Shown: positions 19,581 through 29,045 of the stretch, in pieces
How positions within the stretch are numbered: position 1 is the stretch's first letter
How the letters are laid out: every line of letters begins with the position of its first letter
Origin: Myxococcales bacterium
Lineage (GTDB): Bacteria; Myxococcota_A; Polyangia; Haliangiales; Haliangiaceae
Assembly: GCA_016707895.1 (NCBI GenBank)
Contig: JADJGV010000001.1
Location: forward strand, 186,001-250,000
DNA length: 64,000 bases
Direction of reading: 5' to 3'
The notes under the pieces: model-generated
Database searches by the model: none
Told to the model about the DNA's origin: nothing
Seen by the model: the letters and a program-made list of their open reading frames with translations, nothing else
Made by a program: the position numbers and the translations under genes

Positions 19581-19621
19581 GCCGCGAGGGTAGCGCGGAA
19601 TCGCGCCCGCGGTGGCGGCGC

Positions 19622-20479
19622 CTACTGGACCTTGACCGGCGCGGTCAGCGCGCGCAGGTACGCGCGGCTGTCGGGCGTCTTGCGCCGGTAGCGATCGATC
19701 CGCACCCAGTACAGGACGCCGCGCTTGAGCTGCCAGCGCTCGTCGTCGTGGCGCAGATCGTGGCCGCCGTAGCTGAGCCGCTCGCCGGGCAAGGTCAGGT
19801 TGGCGATCGGCGGCGAGAACGAGTCGTCGCCGATCACCCAGCCGTCGCCGTCGGCGACCGCCGACTTGATCACGCCGAAGACGATCACTCCGCCGTCCTT
19901 GCCGCGCGACACCGGCTTCCAGCCCGAGGGCGGCGGCCCGCCGGTGAGCTGGTGGCCGGGCGGCAGCGGCGCCTCGGGCAGCGCCGTCGGCGCCGGGGTC
20001 GTGACCGCGGTCACCGACTCGGCCTGCCAGTACCAGCGCCGCTGGTTGTCGAGCGCCCACGCGCCGCGCACCGCGACCCGATCGCCCTCGGCCGGCGGCG
20101 TGCCGGCCAGCGCCACCCGCACCGCCAGCGCGCCGTTGCCCTCGGTCTCGTCGATCAGCCAGCGGATCACGCCGCGGGCGCCGGGCGCGATCGCGTCGCC
20201 GCCCATCCGCCCGACGATCACCGCGCCCTGCCCGCGCCGCGCCAGGTAGCGATCGCGATCGATCACCGCCTGCCACGCGGCGACGCTGCCGGGCGGCGTC
20301 GCGGTGGCGCCGTCGTCGTCGGGGCCGATCAGCGGCGCGGCGCCGCCGTCGGCGACCGCCGGGACGCCGCCGTCGCTGCCCCGGCCCAGCGGCTCGGTGC
20401 GCGCCGGCTGCTCCTCGTGCTTGGCGCCGCAGCCGACGGCGAGCAGCGCCGCCAGCGCCAGCGCGCGGGCCGCGCTCAC
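19622..20479 (-). CDS. predicted lipoprotein of unknown function
   Basis: A 285-residue protein with signal peptide ending AALLAVGC (Cys17, GTG start) and an acidic/Gly linker. The body (about 60-285) contains two related beta-rich units around WQAVIDRDRYLARRGQGAVIVGR and WKPVSRGKDGGVIVFGVIK (each given in part), both followed by an arrangement of short strands, which hints at a duplicated domain. The GTG overlaps the stop of the TPR-like gene as GTGA, so both are expressed together. The protein is otherwise unrecognised. The phrase DNQRRWYWQAESV suggests a small-molecule or polysaccharide contact surface, but I cannot support a function. Confidence 0.7.
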   Translation of the reverse strand: MSAARALALAALLAVGCGAKHEEQPARTEPLGRGSDGGVPAVADGGAAPLIGPDDDGATATPPGSVAAWQAVIDRDRYLARRGQGAVIVGRMGGDAIAPGARGVIRWLIDETEGNGALAVRVALAGTPPAEGDRVAVRGAWALDNQRRWYWQAESVTAVTTPAPTALPEAPLPPGHQLTGGPPPSGWKPVSRGKDGGVIVFGVIKSAVADGDGWVIGDDSFSPPIANLTLPGERLSYGGHDLRHDDERWQLKRGVLYWVRIDRYRRKTPDSRAYLRALTAPVKVQ

Positions 20480-21504
20480 GGCGCCCCCGGCAGATCGGCG
20501 GGCACGCCGCCGGTCAGCTCGAGCAGGCGGCGGTGCAGGCGGACGCCGGCGCCGTACGCGCGGGCGTCCTCGCGGCGGGCCGCGGTGCGCAGGATGCGGG
20601 TGCGCGCCGACGCCAGCAGCACCCGGCGGTTGGCGTCGTCGGCCGGCAGCACCTCGGCGGTGGCCAGCGCCAGGAGCGCCACCGCCGCCGGCTCGGCGCG
20701 ATCGGCGGCGCGCCGGGCCCGCTCGAGGTGCGCCCGCGCGCTCGCGTCGTCGCCGCGCCCCGCCGCGACCCGCGCCAGGCTGGCGTGCAGCGCGGTGCGC
20801 CGGTGGTGATCGCCGGCGGCCAGCGCCGCGGCCAGCGCGTCGGTGGCGAGCTGCTCGGCGCGGCGGGCGTCGCCGGCGGCGCGGCGCTCGAGCAACCAGA
20901 ACGCGTGAGCGCAGGCGACGTCGACCGCGATCGCCACCGGCAGCCCGGCCACCGCGATCGCCGCGAGCCGCGCGATCGCGCCGTCGAGATCGCCCAGCTC
21001 GGCCGCCGCGCCGGCGCGGCTCACCGCGGCCAGCGCCGCGGTCGGCGATCCGGGCGCCGCCGCCGCCAGCGCCGCGTCGGCGCACGACCGCGCCTCGGCC
21101 GGCGCGCCCAGCGCCAGGTGGATCGCCGCCAGCGTGCACGACTGCTCGGCCAGCTCGCTGGTGCGCCCCAGCTCGCGCGCCATCGCGCGGGCCTTGATGG
21201 TCTGGTGCAGCGCCGCCTCGAGATCGCCGGTGGCCGAGGCGGCGAAGGTCTGCGCGCGCATCGCGTCGAACTGCGCGGTGCGGTGGCGGAAGCTGCCGCG
21301 GGCGGCGCGCTCGGCGAAGCCGCGGGCCCGCGGCACGTCGCCCCGGCGCAGCGCGGCGTGGGCGCCCGCCGCCAAGAGGCGCGCCACCTCGCGATCGTCG
21401 TCGGCGCGCTCGGCCGACGCCAGCGCGGCGTCGATCTCGTCGAGCGCGGCCGCGACCCGGTCGCTGTCGGCGTGGTCACCCACCGGCGGCCGTTGGGCGA
21501 TCAC
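20476..21504 (-). CDS. TPR-like helical repeat protein
   Basis: A 342-residue, Ala-rich, all-helical protein composed of about seven degenerate tetratricopeptide-like helix pairs (for example EVARLLAAGAHAALRRGD, ARGFAERAARG, AAIHLALGAPAEARSCADAA). Such repeats mediate protein-protein contacts; this layout resembles the C-terminal region found on many myxobacterial Ser/Thr kinases, here as a stand-alone protein with no signal peptide or membrane segment. ATG and stop codons overlap by 4 bp with both neighbours (ATGA upstream, GTGA downstream), so it is locked into the operon. It may be an adaptor between the cytoplasmic and envelope proteins encoded alongside. Confidence 0.72.
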   Translation of the reverse strand: MIAQRPPVGDHADSDRVAAALDEIDAALASAERADDDREVARLLAAGAHAALRRGDVPRARGFAERAARGSFRHRTAQFDAMRAQTFAASATGDLEAALHQTIKARAMARELGRTSELAEQSCTLAAIHLALGAPAEARSCADAALAAAAPGSPTAALAAVSRAGAAAELGDLDGAIARLAAIAVAGLPVAIAVDVACAHAFWLLERRAAGDARRAEQLATDALAAALAAGDHHRRTALHASLARVAAGRGDDASARAHLERARRAADRAEPAAVALLALATAEVLPADDANRRVLLASARTRILRTAARREDARAYGAGVRLHRRLLELTGGVPADLPGAP

Positions 21505-22160
21505 CCGGCCGCGAGGGCCCGGGCGGCGTTGAACGCGCGCGGGATGCCGAGCGGGGTGGCCTTGAGCTGCAGCACCAGGAAGTCGCCGTCGGTCGAGATC
21601 CCGGTGACGTTGACCACCGGGGTCAGCGTCTCGAGCACGCGGCGCACCTTCTCGTTCTGGCGCACCTTCGGGTTCTTCATCAGGTCGATGACCATGACGT
21701 CGTCCTGCGCCTCGACCAGCACGTCGGGCTTCTTGGGCGCGAACTTGAGCAGGTTGCCCGGCTTCGACAGGTCGAGCGCGCCGCTCTTGATCAGCGCCGC
21801 CACCGGCGTCGCAGCCTCGCCCAGCACCTTGAGATCGATGTTGGCCAGGCGGATCTTGACCTTCAGGTGCTCGGGGCCGACGTCGAGCTGCTCGACCTTG
21901 ATCGACGCTGACGCGCGCACGGTCGTGCCCATCAGGTCGATCGTCGCGCCGACCGCGATCGCCGGCGGCCGCGCCAGCACGGTCACGTCCTGCGGCGCCT
22001 TCTTGCTGGGCGGCGTCGACGCGATGAACCAGCGCACGGCGTCGAGCGGCACGGCGATGCGCATCCCCAGCGCATGCCGGGCCATGTTGAACATGGCCGA
22101 CGGGTTCTGGACCACGAATCGGCCGGCCGAACGGAGCGCAGCACGCAGGGGAAGAGCCAT
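21501..22160 (-). CDS. conserved-looking protein of unknown function
   Basis: A 219-residue soluble protein without a cleavable signal (the N-terminal helix is amphipathic and contains Arg). Residues about 60-215 alternate strands with hydrophobic periodicity (IAVGATIDLMGTTVRASASI, LKVKIRLANIDLKVLG) and a helical insert, which loosely recalls lipid-binding TULIP/LmeA-like proteins; that similarity is only by eye. Codon usage is like that of its neighbours, and its stop overlaps the TPR-like gene start. The start is an ATG 51 bp after the beta-propeller lipoprotein gene. I do not recognise a family. Confidence 0.65.
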   Translation of the reverse strand: MALPLRAALRSAGRFVVQNPSAMFNMARHALGMRIAVPLDAVRWFIASTPPSKKAPQDVTVLARPPAIAVGATIDLMGTTVRASASIKVEQLDVGPEHLKVKIRLANIDLKVLGEAATPVAALIKSGALDLSKPGNLLKFAPKKPDVLVEAQDDVMVIDLMKNPKVRQNEKVRRVLETLTPVVNVTGISTDGDFLVLQLKATPLGIPRAFNAARALAAG

Positions 22161-22210
22161 GGCCTGATCGTATAGCAGCGCGCCGCCCCGGCCGGCGACG
22201 ACGACAGGGA

Positions 22211-24472
22211 TTATCGACCGGCCGGCGCGATCGCGAAGCGGACCACGCGCAGCGGCTGGGCCAGGACCGCGCCGGCCGCCGGCGCGCCGTCGATCACGGT
22301 GGCGAACAGCTGCGGCGCGGCGTCGGGCATGGCGACCCGGGCCAGCGGCGCCCCGTCCGGGTCGAGGACGACGGCGTCGCCGGCGTCGGTGCCGACCGCC
22401 AGCGGCGCCCCGGCCAGCGCGGCCCGCGCGCCCACCACCGTCGGCCACAGCCCGGGCAGCGTGGCCGCCACCCGCGGGATCCCGCGCGCGTCGACCGCCA
22501 GCACCGCGCCGTCGTGCCCTTCGACCGGGCGCGTCACGACCGCGCGGTCGCCCCGGGGCTGCCACGGCCCGGCCACCACCCCGGCGCTGGTGGCGGCGCC
22601 GTCGTCCGCCACCAGGTACAGCCGGCCGTCGGTCAGCGCCACCGCCCAGCGGTCGCCGACCGCGAACACCGCCGCGACCGCGCCGTCGATCGCGGTCGCG
22701 GTCAACGGCAGCCAGGCGATCGCGCGTGACCGCACCACCAGCGCGCCGTGCTCGACGCTGGCGATCCGGGTGTCGGTGCCGCGGGTGGCCACCGCGATCC
22801 GCGCCAGGAAGCCGTCGCTGGTGCGCCAGCGCGCCAGCGACCACCCGCTGGCGGCGTCGACGACCTCGACCGCCGCGCCGGCGAGGATCACCACCACGCC
22901 GCCGCCGCCGAGGATGGCGTCGACGGTCGGCCCGCCCCACCGCCAGGCCGGCGCGCCGGTGTCGGCCGCGACCGCCCGCACCGCGCCGGCGCCGACCACC
23001 GGGCCGCGGGCCGCGCACGCGACCACCGGCCCGGCCGCGGCCAGCGCGATCGGCGTCCCGGGCGGGCAGCCGTCGGGGACCAGCCAGCGCCAGCGGTCCG
23101 CGTGCAGATCGTAGCTGGCCAGCCCGGCGCCGGTGGTGGCCGTCGGCCGATCGTCGAGCACCACCGCGTACAGCCGCTCGGCGTCGAAGGGATCGATCGC
23201 GACGGCGCCCACCGCCCACGCGCCGCCCGCGCGCTCGACGCCCGGCGGCGGCGGCTGCGCCGGCGGCAGATCGATCCGCGCCGCGGCCGGCGCCAGCGCG
23301 CGCGGCGGCGCCGCCAGCCCGATGGCCGGCGCGTCGGTCGGCACCGCCGGCCAGGTGAACCGCGTCGGCAGCTGCTGCTGCGACACCCGCGGCCAGCGCC
23401 ACGGACCCGCGACGAAGCCGGCCGCGCCGGCGACGATCACCGGCTCGCCGGCGGGCGCGGCCAGCGCGAGGGCGCGGTCACCGTCGAGCAGCAGCGGATC
23501 GCCGTCGAGGTCGCGGGCCAGGCGGCGCGCGCCGCGGGCCGCGATCAGGTGGTCGACCGCGACCGGCACCAGCGCCTCGGCGGTCGCCAGGTCGCGGGTG
23601 CGGCGCTCGACGCCGGCGACGGTGGCCAGCTCGACCCGCGTCGGGTCGCGCGGATCGGGCCAGGCGTCGGCCGCGGCGCGCGGCCCGCCGACCAGCGCGC
23701 CGTCGACGCCGATCGCCCGCACCTCGCCGCCGCCCGCCACGACGATCGGCGCGGCGTCGCACGCCACCCGCTCGGGCCGCGGCGTCGCCACCGCCCACCG
23801 CACCGCCACCGCCGCGCCGCCGAGGTCCCAGCGCTGCAGCTGGCCGTCGCGCCACGCCAGCGCGAACCGCCCGTCGAGCTCGCACAGCGCGGCGACGTCG
23901 GTGGCCAGGCTGCCCGCCGGCAGCGCCGCCGGCGGCCCCAGCCGATCGTCGACCAGGAGCGCGACCCCGCCCGCGGTGGCGACCGCGGCCACCGCACCGC
24001 CAGCGGTGGCCACGCCGCGCAGCCAGCGGCCGTCGAGCCGCGCGACCTCGCGGCCGGTCGCGCGCTCGAGCGCGACGACGTGCTCGCCGGCGGCGGCGAA
24101 CACCCGCGCCCCCAGCACCGCCACCGCCGGCAGCGCGGCCGAGCGGTTGCGCCAGCGGACCACGCCGGCGTCGACGTCGATCAGATCGATCGCCGGCCCG
24201 TCGGCGTCGCGGCCCGACAACGCGGCCTCGGCGGCGCCGTCGTCGGCGCCGACCAGCGCCACCATCGCCAGCGGCGTGGTCGGCCCGCCGGGCGCGGCGA
24301 CGATCGGCGCGCTCGCGACCGGCGCGCGCGGCGCGCCGCCGCCCAGCCGCGTCACCACCGGCGGGACCGGCCAGCGCGAGGCCGCCGCCGGGTACACCAC
24401 CGGCGCCGCGGGCGGCGGCGCGGCGTCCCGGCAACCGGCCAGCGCCAGCGCGATGACGAGCGCGCGCCGCAC
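22211..24472 (-). CDS. large beta-propeller (PQQ-like repeat) lipoprotein
   Basis: A 753-residue protein with a lipoprotein signal (MRRALVIALALAGC, Cys14, GTG start). The mature part is a series of PQQ-like/WD-like blades, recognisable by repeated segments such as DVDAGVVRWRNRSAALP, VALERATGREVARLDG and AVAADTGAPAWRWGG, in which a residue pair G-x-x-x-W closes each blade. I count roughly eleven blades, enough for one large or two stacked propellers. BamB-type and quinoprotein-like propellers are the closest general analogues, but no PQQ ligands are evident. It lies 8 bp downstream of the thiolase gene. A Cys-poor, secreted propeller suggests a scaffold or ligand-binding role at the outer membrane. 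Confidence 0.75.
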   Translation of the reverse strand: MRRALVIALALAGCRDAAPPPAAPVVYPAAASRWPVPPVVTRLGGGAPRAPVASAPIVAAPGGPTTPLAMVALVGADDGAAEAALSGRDADGPAIDLIDVDAGVVRWRNRSAALPAVAVLGARVFAAAGEHVVALERATGREVARLDGRWLRGVATAGGAVAAVATAGGVALLVDDRLGPPAALPAGSLATDVAALCELDGRFALAWRDGQLQRWDLGGAAVAVRWAVATPRPERVACDAAPIVVAGGGEVRAIGVDGALVGGPRAAADAWPDPRDPTRVELATVAGVERRTRDLATAEALVPVAVDHLIAARGARRLARDLDGDPLLLDGDRALALAAPAGEPVIVAGAAGFVAGPWRWPRVSQQQLPTRFTWPAVPTDAPAIGLAAPPRALAPAAARIDLPPAQPPPPGVERAGGAWAVGAVAIDPFDAERLYAVVLDDRPTATTGAGLASYDLHADRWRWLVPDGCPPGTPIALAAAGPVVACAARGPVVGAGAVRAVAADTGAPAWRWGGPTVDAILGGGGVVVILAGAAVEVVDAASGWSLARWRTSDGFLARIAVATRGTDTRIASVEHGALVVRSRAIAWLPLTATAIDGAVAAVFAVGDRWAVALTDGRLYLVADDGAATSAGVVAGPWQPRGDRAVVTRPVEGHDGAVLAVDARGIPRVAATLPGLWPTVVGARAALAGAPLAVGTDAGDAVVLDPDGAPLARVAMPDAAPQLFATVIDGAPAAGAVLAQPLRVVRFAIAPAGR

Positions 24473-24480
24473 CGCGCCGA

Positions 24481-25713
<1,233 letters not shown>

Positions 25714-25822
25714 GGGATCCTCCGAGGGCGCGGTCCCCGCCCGAGGTCGGGGCCGTCGCCAGTTTCTCGGACCTTGGCGCGGATCGTCGGCGACCGCAAG
25801 GCCCGCGGCCGCGGCCGGCGCG

Positions 25823-26707
25823 CTACCGCGCGACCGTCGGCGCGAACGGCACGTAGTAGCCGCGGGCGTACAGCACGGGCGCGCCGGCGAACCCGGCCGG
25901 CACGTCGAAGACGAAGCGGCGGCGCTGCCCGAGCGTGAACACCTCGGGCGCGCCATCGACGACGCAGGCCGCGCCGCAGGCCCGCGGCGCCACCCGCACG
26001 CCGCCGAAGTCGACGCTGAGCGCGTCGAGGTAGGTGGTCTCGGGCTTGGCCTCCTCGAGCACCACCACCAGCTCGCGCTGGCCGGCGGCGAGCACCGGCA
26101 GCGCCAGCGCGTCCTCGGCGGCGCGGTCGGGGCCAGCCAGGTTGCGCAGCGACTCACCGACGAAGCGCAGCCCGGCGCCGGTGTCGACCAGCACGTACGG
26201 GCACGCCGCGCACTGATCCAGATTGTAGACGCCGGTGGTGCGCTCGGCCTTGTCGATCACGCCGGGCCGGATCGTGTAGGTCAGCGCGGTCGACTGGCCG
26301 CAGTTGCCGGTGGTCGCGCGGATCGTGCCGTCGCCGGGGAGCTCGTCCGGGGTGGGCTCGCCGCCCAGGAACACGTCGCCGATCCACCGCAGCCCGCTGC
26401 CGTCGTGCTGGATGATGCCCCAGGTCAGGTCGTCCTCGTTGATCTCGGACTCGACCGCGATCACCGCCTGGCCGCCGAGCTCGACCACGCGCGCGCCGAC
26501 CGCGTTGAAGGCCCACGGCGGCACCGTCAGCGACTGCCCGTTGAGCGTGACGACGTTGTCGGCGAAGCTGACCTGGTCAGCGCGGCCGTCGCCGTCGACG
26601 TCGCCGGGCACGTGGCCGGCGGCGCCGCCGCGGTTCGCCGGCGGCGCGGCGGGCTTGCCGCCGCAGGCGGCGATCACCAGGAGCGACAGCGGGGCGGCGA
26701 GCTTCAT
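25823..26707 (-). CDS. lipoprotein with FG-GAP-like calcium loop
   Basis: A 294-residue protein with a lipoprotein signal (MKLAAPLSLLVIAAC, Cys15). Just after it lies VPGDVDGDGRADQVSFADN, an FG-GAP/VCBS-type Asp-rich calcium-binding loop (shown in part), followed by strands. A second half (about 130-294) has several cysteines (GNCGQS, LDQCAACPYV, RACGAACVV) that probably form disulfides. No enzyme signature is evident. It is transcribed ahead of the thiolase with 109 bp between, so it may be in a separate unit. Its promoter must lie in the GC-rich, G-run-containing region upstream. Confidence 0.7.
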   Translation of the reverse strand: MKLAAPLSLLVIAACGGKPAAPPANRGGAAGHVPGDVDGDGRADQVSFADNVVTLNGQSLTVPPWAFNAVGARVVELGGQAVIAVESEINEDDLTWGIIQHDGSGLRWIGDVFLGGEPTPDELPGDGTIRATTGNCGQSTALTYTIRPGVIDKAERTTGVYNLDQCAACPYVLVDTGAGLRFVGESLRNLAGPDRAAEDALALPVLAAGQRELVVVLEEAKPETTYLDALSVDFGGVRVAPRACGAACVVDGAPEVFTLGQRRRFVFDVPAGFAGAPVLYARGYYVPFAPTVAR

Positions 26708-27219
26708 GGTGGAGCAACGCTACCATCGGCGGAGTTGTTCCGGCCGCGCCCGGGCCGGCTGCGCAAGTTCGGCGCAGCGCGGCCGCCGATCCGCTGGCAC
26801 GGCGATCGCAACGTGTCGGCCCATGACGTCGTCACCTCGCCGCGGGGTCGCCGCGCTGCGGCGTGGCCGCCTGATCCACCGGGGGCGCGCGGCCGTCGCG
26901 GCCGCGGCCGCGCGGCGCGCCGCCCACCGCTCGCCGGTGCGTCGACGGCGGCGGCCCGCCCGATCTATCCGGCCTCGCGGGGGCGGGGGCGTCAACGGGC
27001 GTCTCGAGACCGGGCAGGGGGGCCCGGCGGTGGCGCCGGGGGGGCGCCGGGGGGGGGCCCCGGGCCGGGGGGGGGGCGGGGCGCCCGCCGCGCCGCGGGC
27101 GTGTGCGCCCGGCCCGCTTCACCCCAACCGCCGGCGCCCTGGCCGGTCGCGTCGTGACCATCGCCGGCACCCGCTGGCGCCGACTGCGGCCCGCTCGATC
27201 TCACGCCGCGATGACCGGC
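26708..27219. other. 512-bp intergenic region without a supported gene
   Basis: This divergence between the FG-GAP lipoprotein (minus) and the 3' end of the sigma54 activator (minus) holds no convincing gene on either strand; the long open frames here are Arg/Pro/Gly-rich artefacts of GC content. It contains a cluster of six guanine runs of 4-10 bases (27017-27081) on the plus strand, dense enough for G-quadruplex formation, and an 8-bp palindrome-rich segment near 26745. It should contain the promoter of the FG-GAP lipoprotein. Confidence 0.6.
27017..27081 (+). repeat. guanine-run cluster (G-quadruplex-capable)
   Basis: Runs of 6, 7, 9, 3, 10 and 4 guanines are separated by short C-rich spacers within 65 bp. 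This satisfies the usual G4 rule (four runs of at least three G with short loops) several times over. Exact run lengths are prone to sequencing error, so the count is approximate. Confidence 0.6.
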
Positions 27220-28995
27220 TCAGCGCCCATCGAGCTCGGCGTGCAGCGCGTACTCGCGCATCTTGGCGACGAACGTGCGCCGCGGCATGTGCAGCAGCTC
27301 GGCGGCCCGGGTCTGGACGCCGTCGGCGACGCGCAGCGCCTGCAGCATGCGCTTGCGCTCGAGCGCGCGCAGCTCGTCGGCGATCGGGCGGAAGCCGTCG
27401 GCGGTGCGCGGGCCGGCCGACGACACCTGGCGCGGCGGCGCCGCGGCCGGCGCCTCGGGCTCGCCGACCACCGCCGGCGGCAGGTGCCAGCGCTCGACCG
27501 CGTCGCCGTCGACCGCGGCCGCCGCGTAGTCCATCGCGTTCTTCAGCTCGCGGATGTTGCCGGGCCAGCGGTACGCGGCCAGCGCGTGCATCGCCGCCGG
27601 CGCCACCTCGACCGGCTCGCGGCCCAGGCGCGCGCACGCCGCGGCGACCAGCTCGCGCACCAGCAGCGGCAGCTCACGCGGGCGATCGCGCAGCGGCGGC
27701 AGCGTGACGGTGGCGCCCGACAACCGGTAGTACAGATCCTCGCGGAACCGGCCGGCCGCGGCCTCGGCGCGCAGGTCGCGGTTGGTCGCGGCCACCACCC
27801 GCACGTCGATCGGCCGGGCCTCGATCGCGCCGACCCGGGTGATGGCCTTGCCGTCGAGCACGCGCAGCAGCTTGGCTTGCACCGCCAGCGACAGCTCGCC
27901 GACCTCGTCGAGGAACACCGTGCCGCCGGCGGCCGCCTCGAACAGGCCGATCCGGGTGGCGATCGCGCCCGAGAACGCGCCGCGCTCGTGGCCGAACAGC
28001 TCGCTCTCGACCACGCCCTCGGCGATCGCGGCGCAGTTGATCGTGCGCAGCGGCCCGGTGCGGCGCGAGCCGTGGTGGACCGCGACCGCGGCGCTGTCCT
28101 TGCCGACGCCGGTCTCGCCGAGGATCAGCACCGGCAGGTCGCTGACCGCGAAGCGCTCGATCAACGCGAACGCGCGCACCATCGCCGGCTCGGCGATCAC
28201 CACGGTCGCGTCACCCAGCGTGATCCGGCGGGCCAGCGCGTCGGCGGCGGCGGCCTGCTCGGGGGGCGCGGCGGCCGCGGCGGCGCGGGCCGCGGCCAGC
28301 AGCGTGGCGGCGCCGACGCCGTCGTCGGGGTACGCCGCCCAGCCGACCCGGGCGCCGCGGCCGCGCAGCGCGCCGACCACCGCGGCCAGCGCCGGCCCGC
28401 GCTCGTCGCTGGTCAGCTCGGGCAGCACCGCCAGCGCGCTGGTGGCGCCGTCGGTGCCGACGGTGTCGATCGAGCGGACCGCGGCGCGCAGCGCGGCCAG
28501 CGCGAGGTCGCGGGCCGCGGCGGTGGGCAGCCGCACCGCGACGATCGTCACCGCGCGCTGGTAGCGGGCGGCGCGATCGAGCTCGAGCGCCAGCCGCTGG
28601 TGCAACGCGGCGTCGTCGACGGTGCCGGGGCCGTCGACCTTGCGCTCGCCGCCGTGGAACACCAGCATCGTCGCGCACACCTGGATGACGTCGCCGGTGC
28701 GCAGCTCGCGCTCGCCGGTCAGCGGATCGCCGTTGACGGTGGTGCCGTTGTAGCTGCCGAGATCGGCGACGAACACCCGGCCGTCGTCGAGGCGCAGCTG
28801 GGCGTGCTTGCGCGACGCGCTGGGATCGCGCAGCACCACCTCGCACTCGGCGATGCGGCCGATCGTCACCGCGCCGGCCGGCGGCAGCGGGAAGCGCCAG
28901 GTGCTCTCGTCCTCGATCACCACCAGCGCGGGCGCCGCGGCGCCGGCGTCGCGCGGCGTGGCCTGGGTCGGATCGGGCAGCGTGTGATCGTGCAC
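27220..28995 (-). CDS. FHA / degenerate-GGDEF / sigma54 activator
   Basis: A 591-residue enhancer-binding protein with an FHA domain (about 25-115: RIAECEVVL, SRKHAQLRL, GSYNGTTVNG). The middle domain (about 130-245) follows the GGDEF fold (ELDRAARYQRAVTIVAVRL, then AAVRSIDTVG, then GWAAYPDDGVGAATLLAAAR) but lacks the GGDEF signature, so it should not make cyclic di-GMP. The sigma54 AAA+ domain has Walker A GETGVGKD (293-300), GAFSGA (339-344) in place of GAFTGA, and Walker B TVFLDE. A C-terminal Fis-like HTH ends RAAELLHMPRRTFVAKM. The start is a GTG 50 bp from the divergent giant kinase gene. FHA input suggests activation by Ser/Thr phosphorylation; the Thr-to-Ser change in the L1 loop is conservative but uncommon and might alter sigma54 contact. 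Confidence 0.93.
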   Translation of the reverse strand: MHDHTLPDPTQATPRDAGAAAPALVVIEDESTWRFPLPPAGAVTIGRIAECEVVLRDPSASRKHAQLRLDDGRVFVADLGSYNGTTVNGDPLTGERELRTGDVIQVCATMLVFHGGERKVDGPGTVDDAALHQRLALELDRAARYQRAVTIVAVRLPTAAARDLALAALRAAVRSIDTVGTDGATSALAVLPELTSDERGPALAAVVGALRGRGARVGWAAYPDDGVGAATLLAAARAAAAAAPPEQAAAADALARRITLGDATVVIAEPAMVRAFALIERFAVSDLPVLILGETGVGKDSAAVAVHHGSRRTGPLRTINCAAIAEGVVESELFGHERGAFSGAIATRIGLFEAAAGGTVFLDEVGELSLAVQAKLLRVLDGKAITRVGAIEARPIDVRVVAATNRDLRAEAAAGRFREDLYYRLSGATVTLPPLRDRPRELPLLVRELVAAACARLGREPVEVAPAAMHALAAYRWPGNIRELKNAMDYAAAAVDGDAVERWHLPPAVVGEPEAPAAAPPRQVSSAGPRTADGFRPIADELRALERKRMLQALRVADGVQTRAAELLHMPRRTFVAKMREYALHAELDGR

Positions 28996-29045
28996 GGCGG
29001 CGATAGTAGCAACCCGCGGCGCGCGCGATCGCCGGAGTCGGTACG

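Noticed and set aside
26832..27170. Small Arg/Pro-rich protein in the 512-bp intergenic region
   Set aside because: Composition is what random frames give at this GC content; there is no recognisable domain, ribosome-binding site or conserved start.
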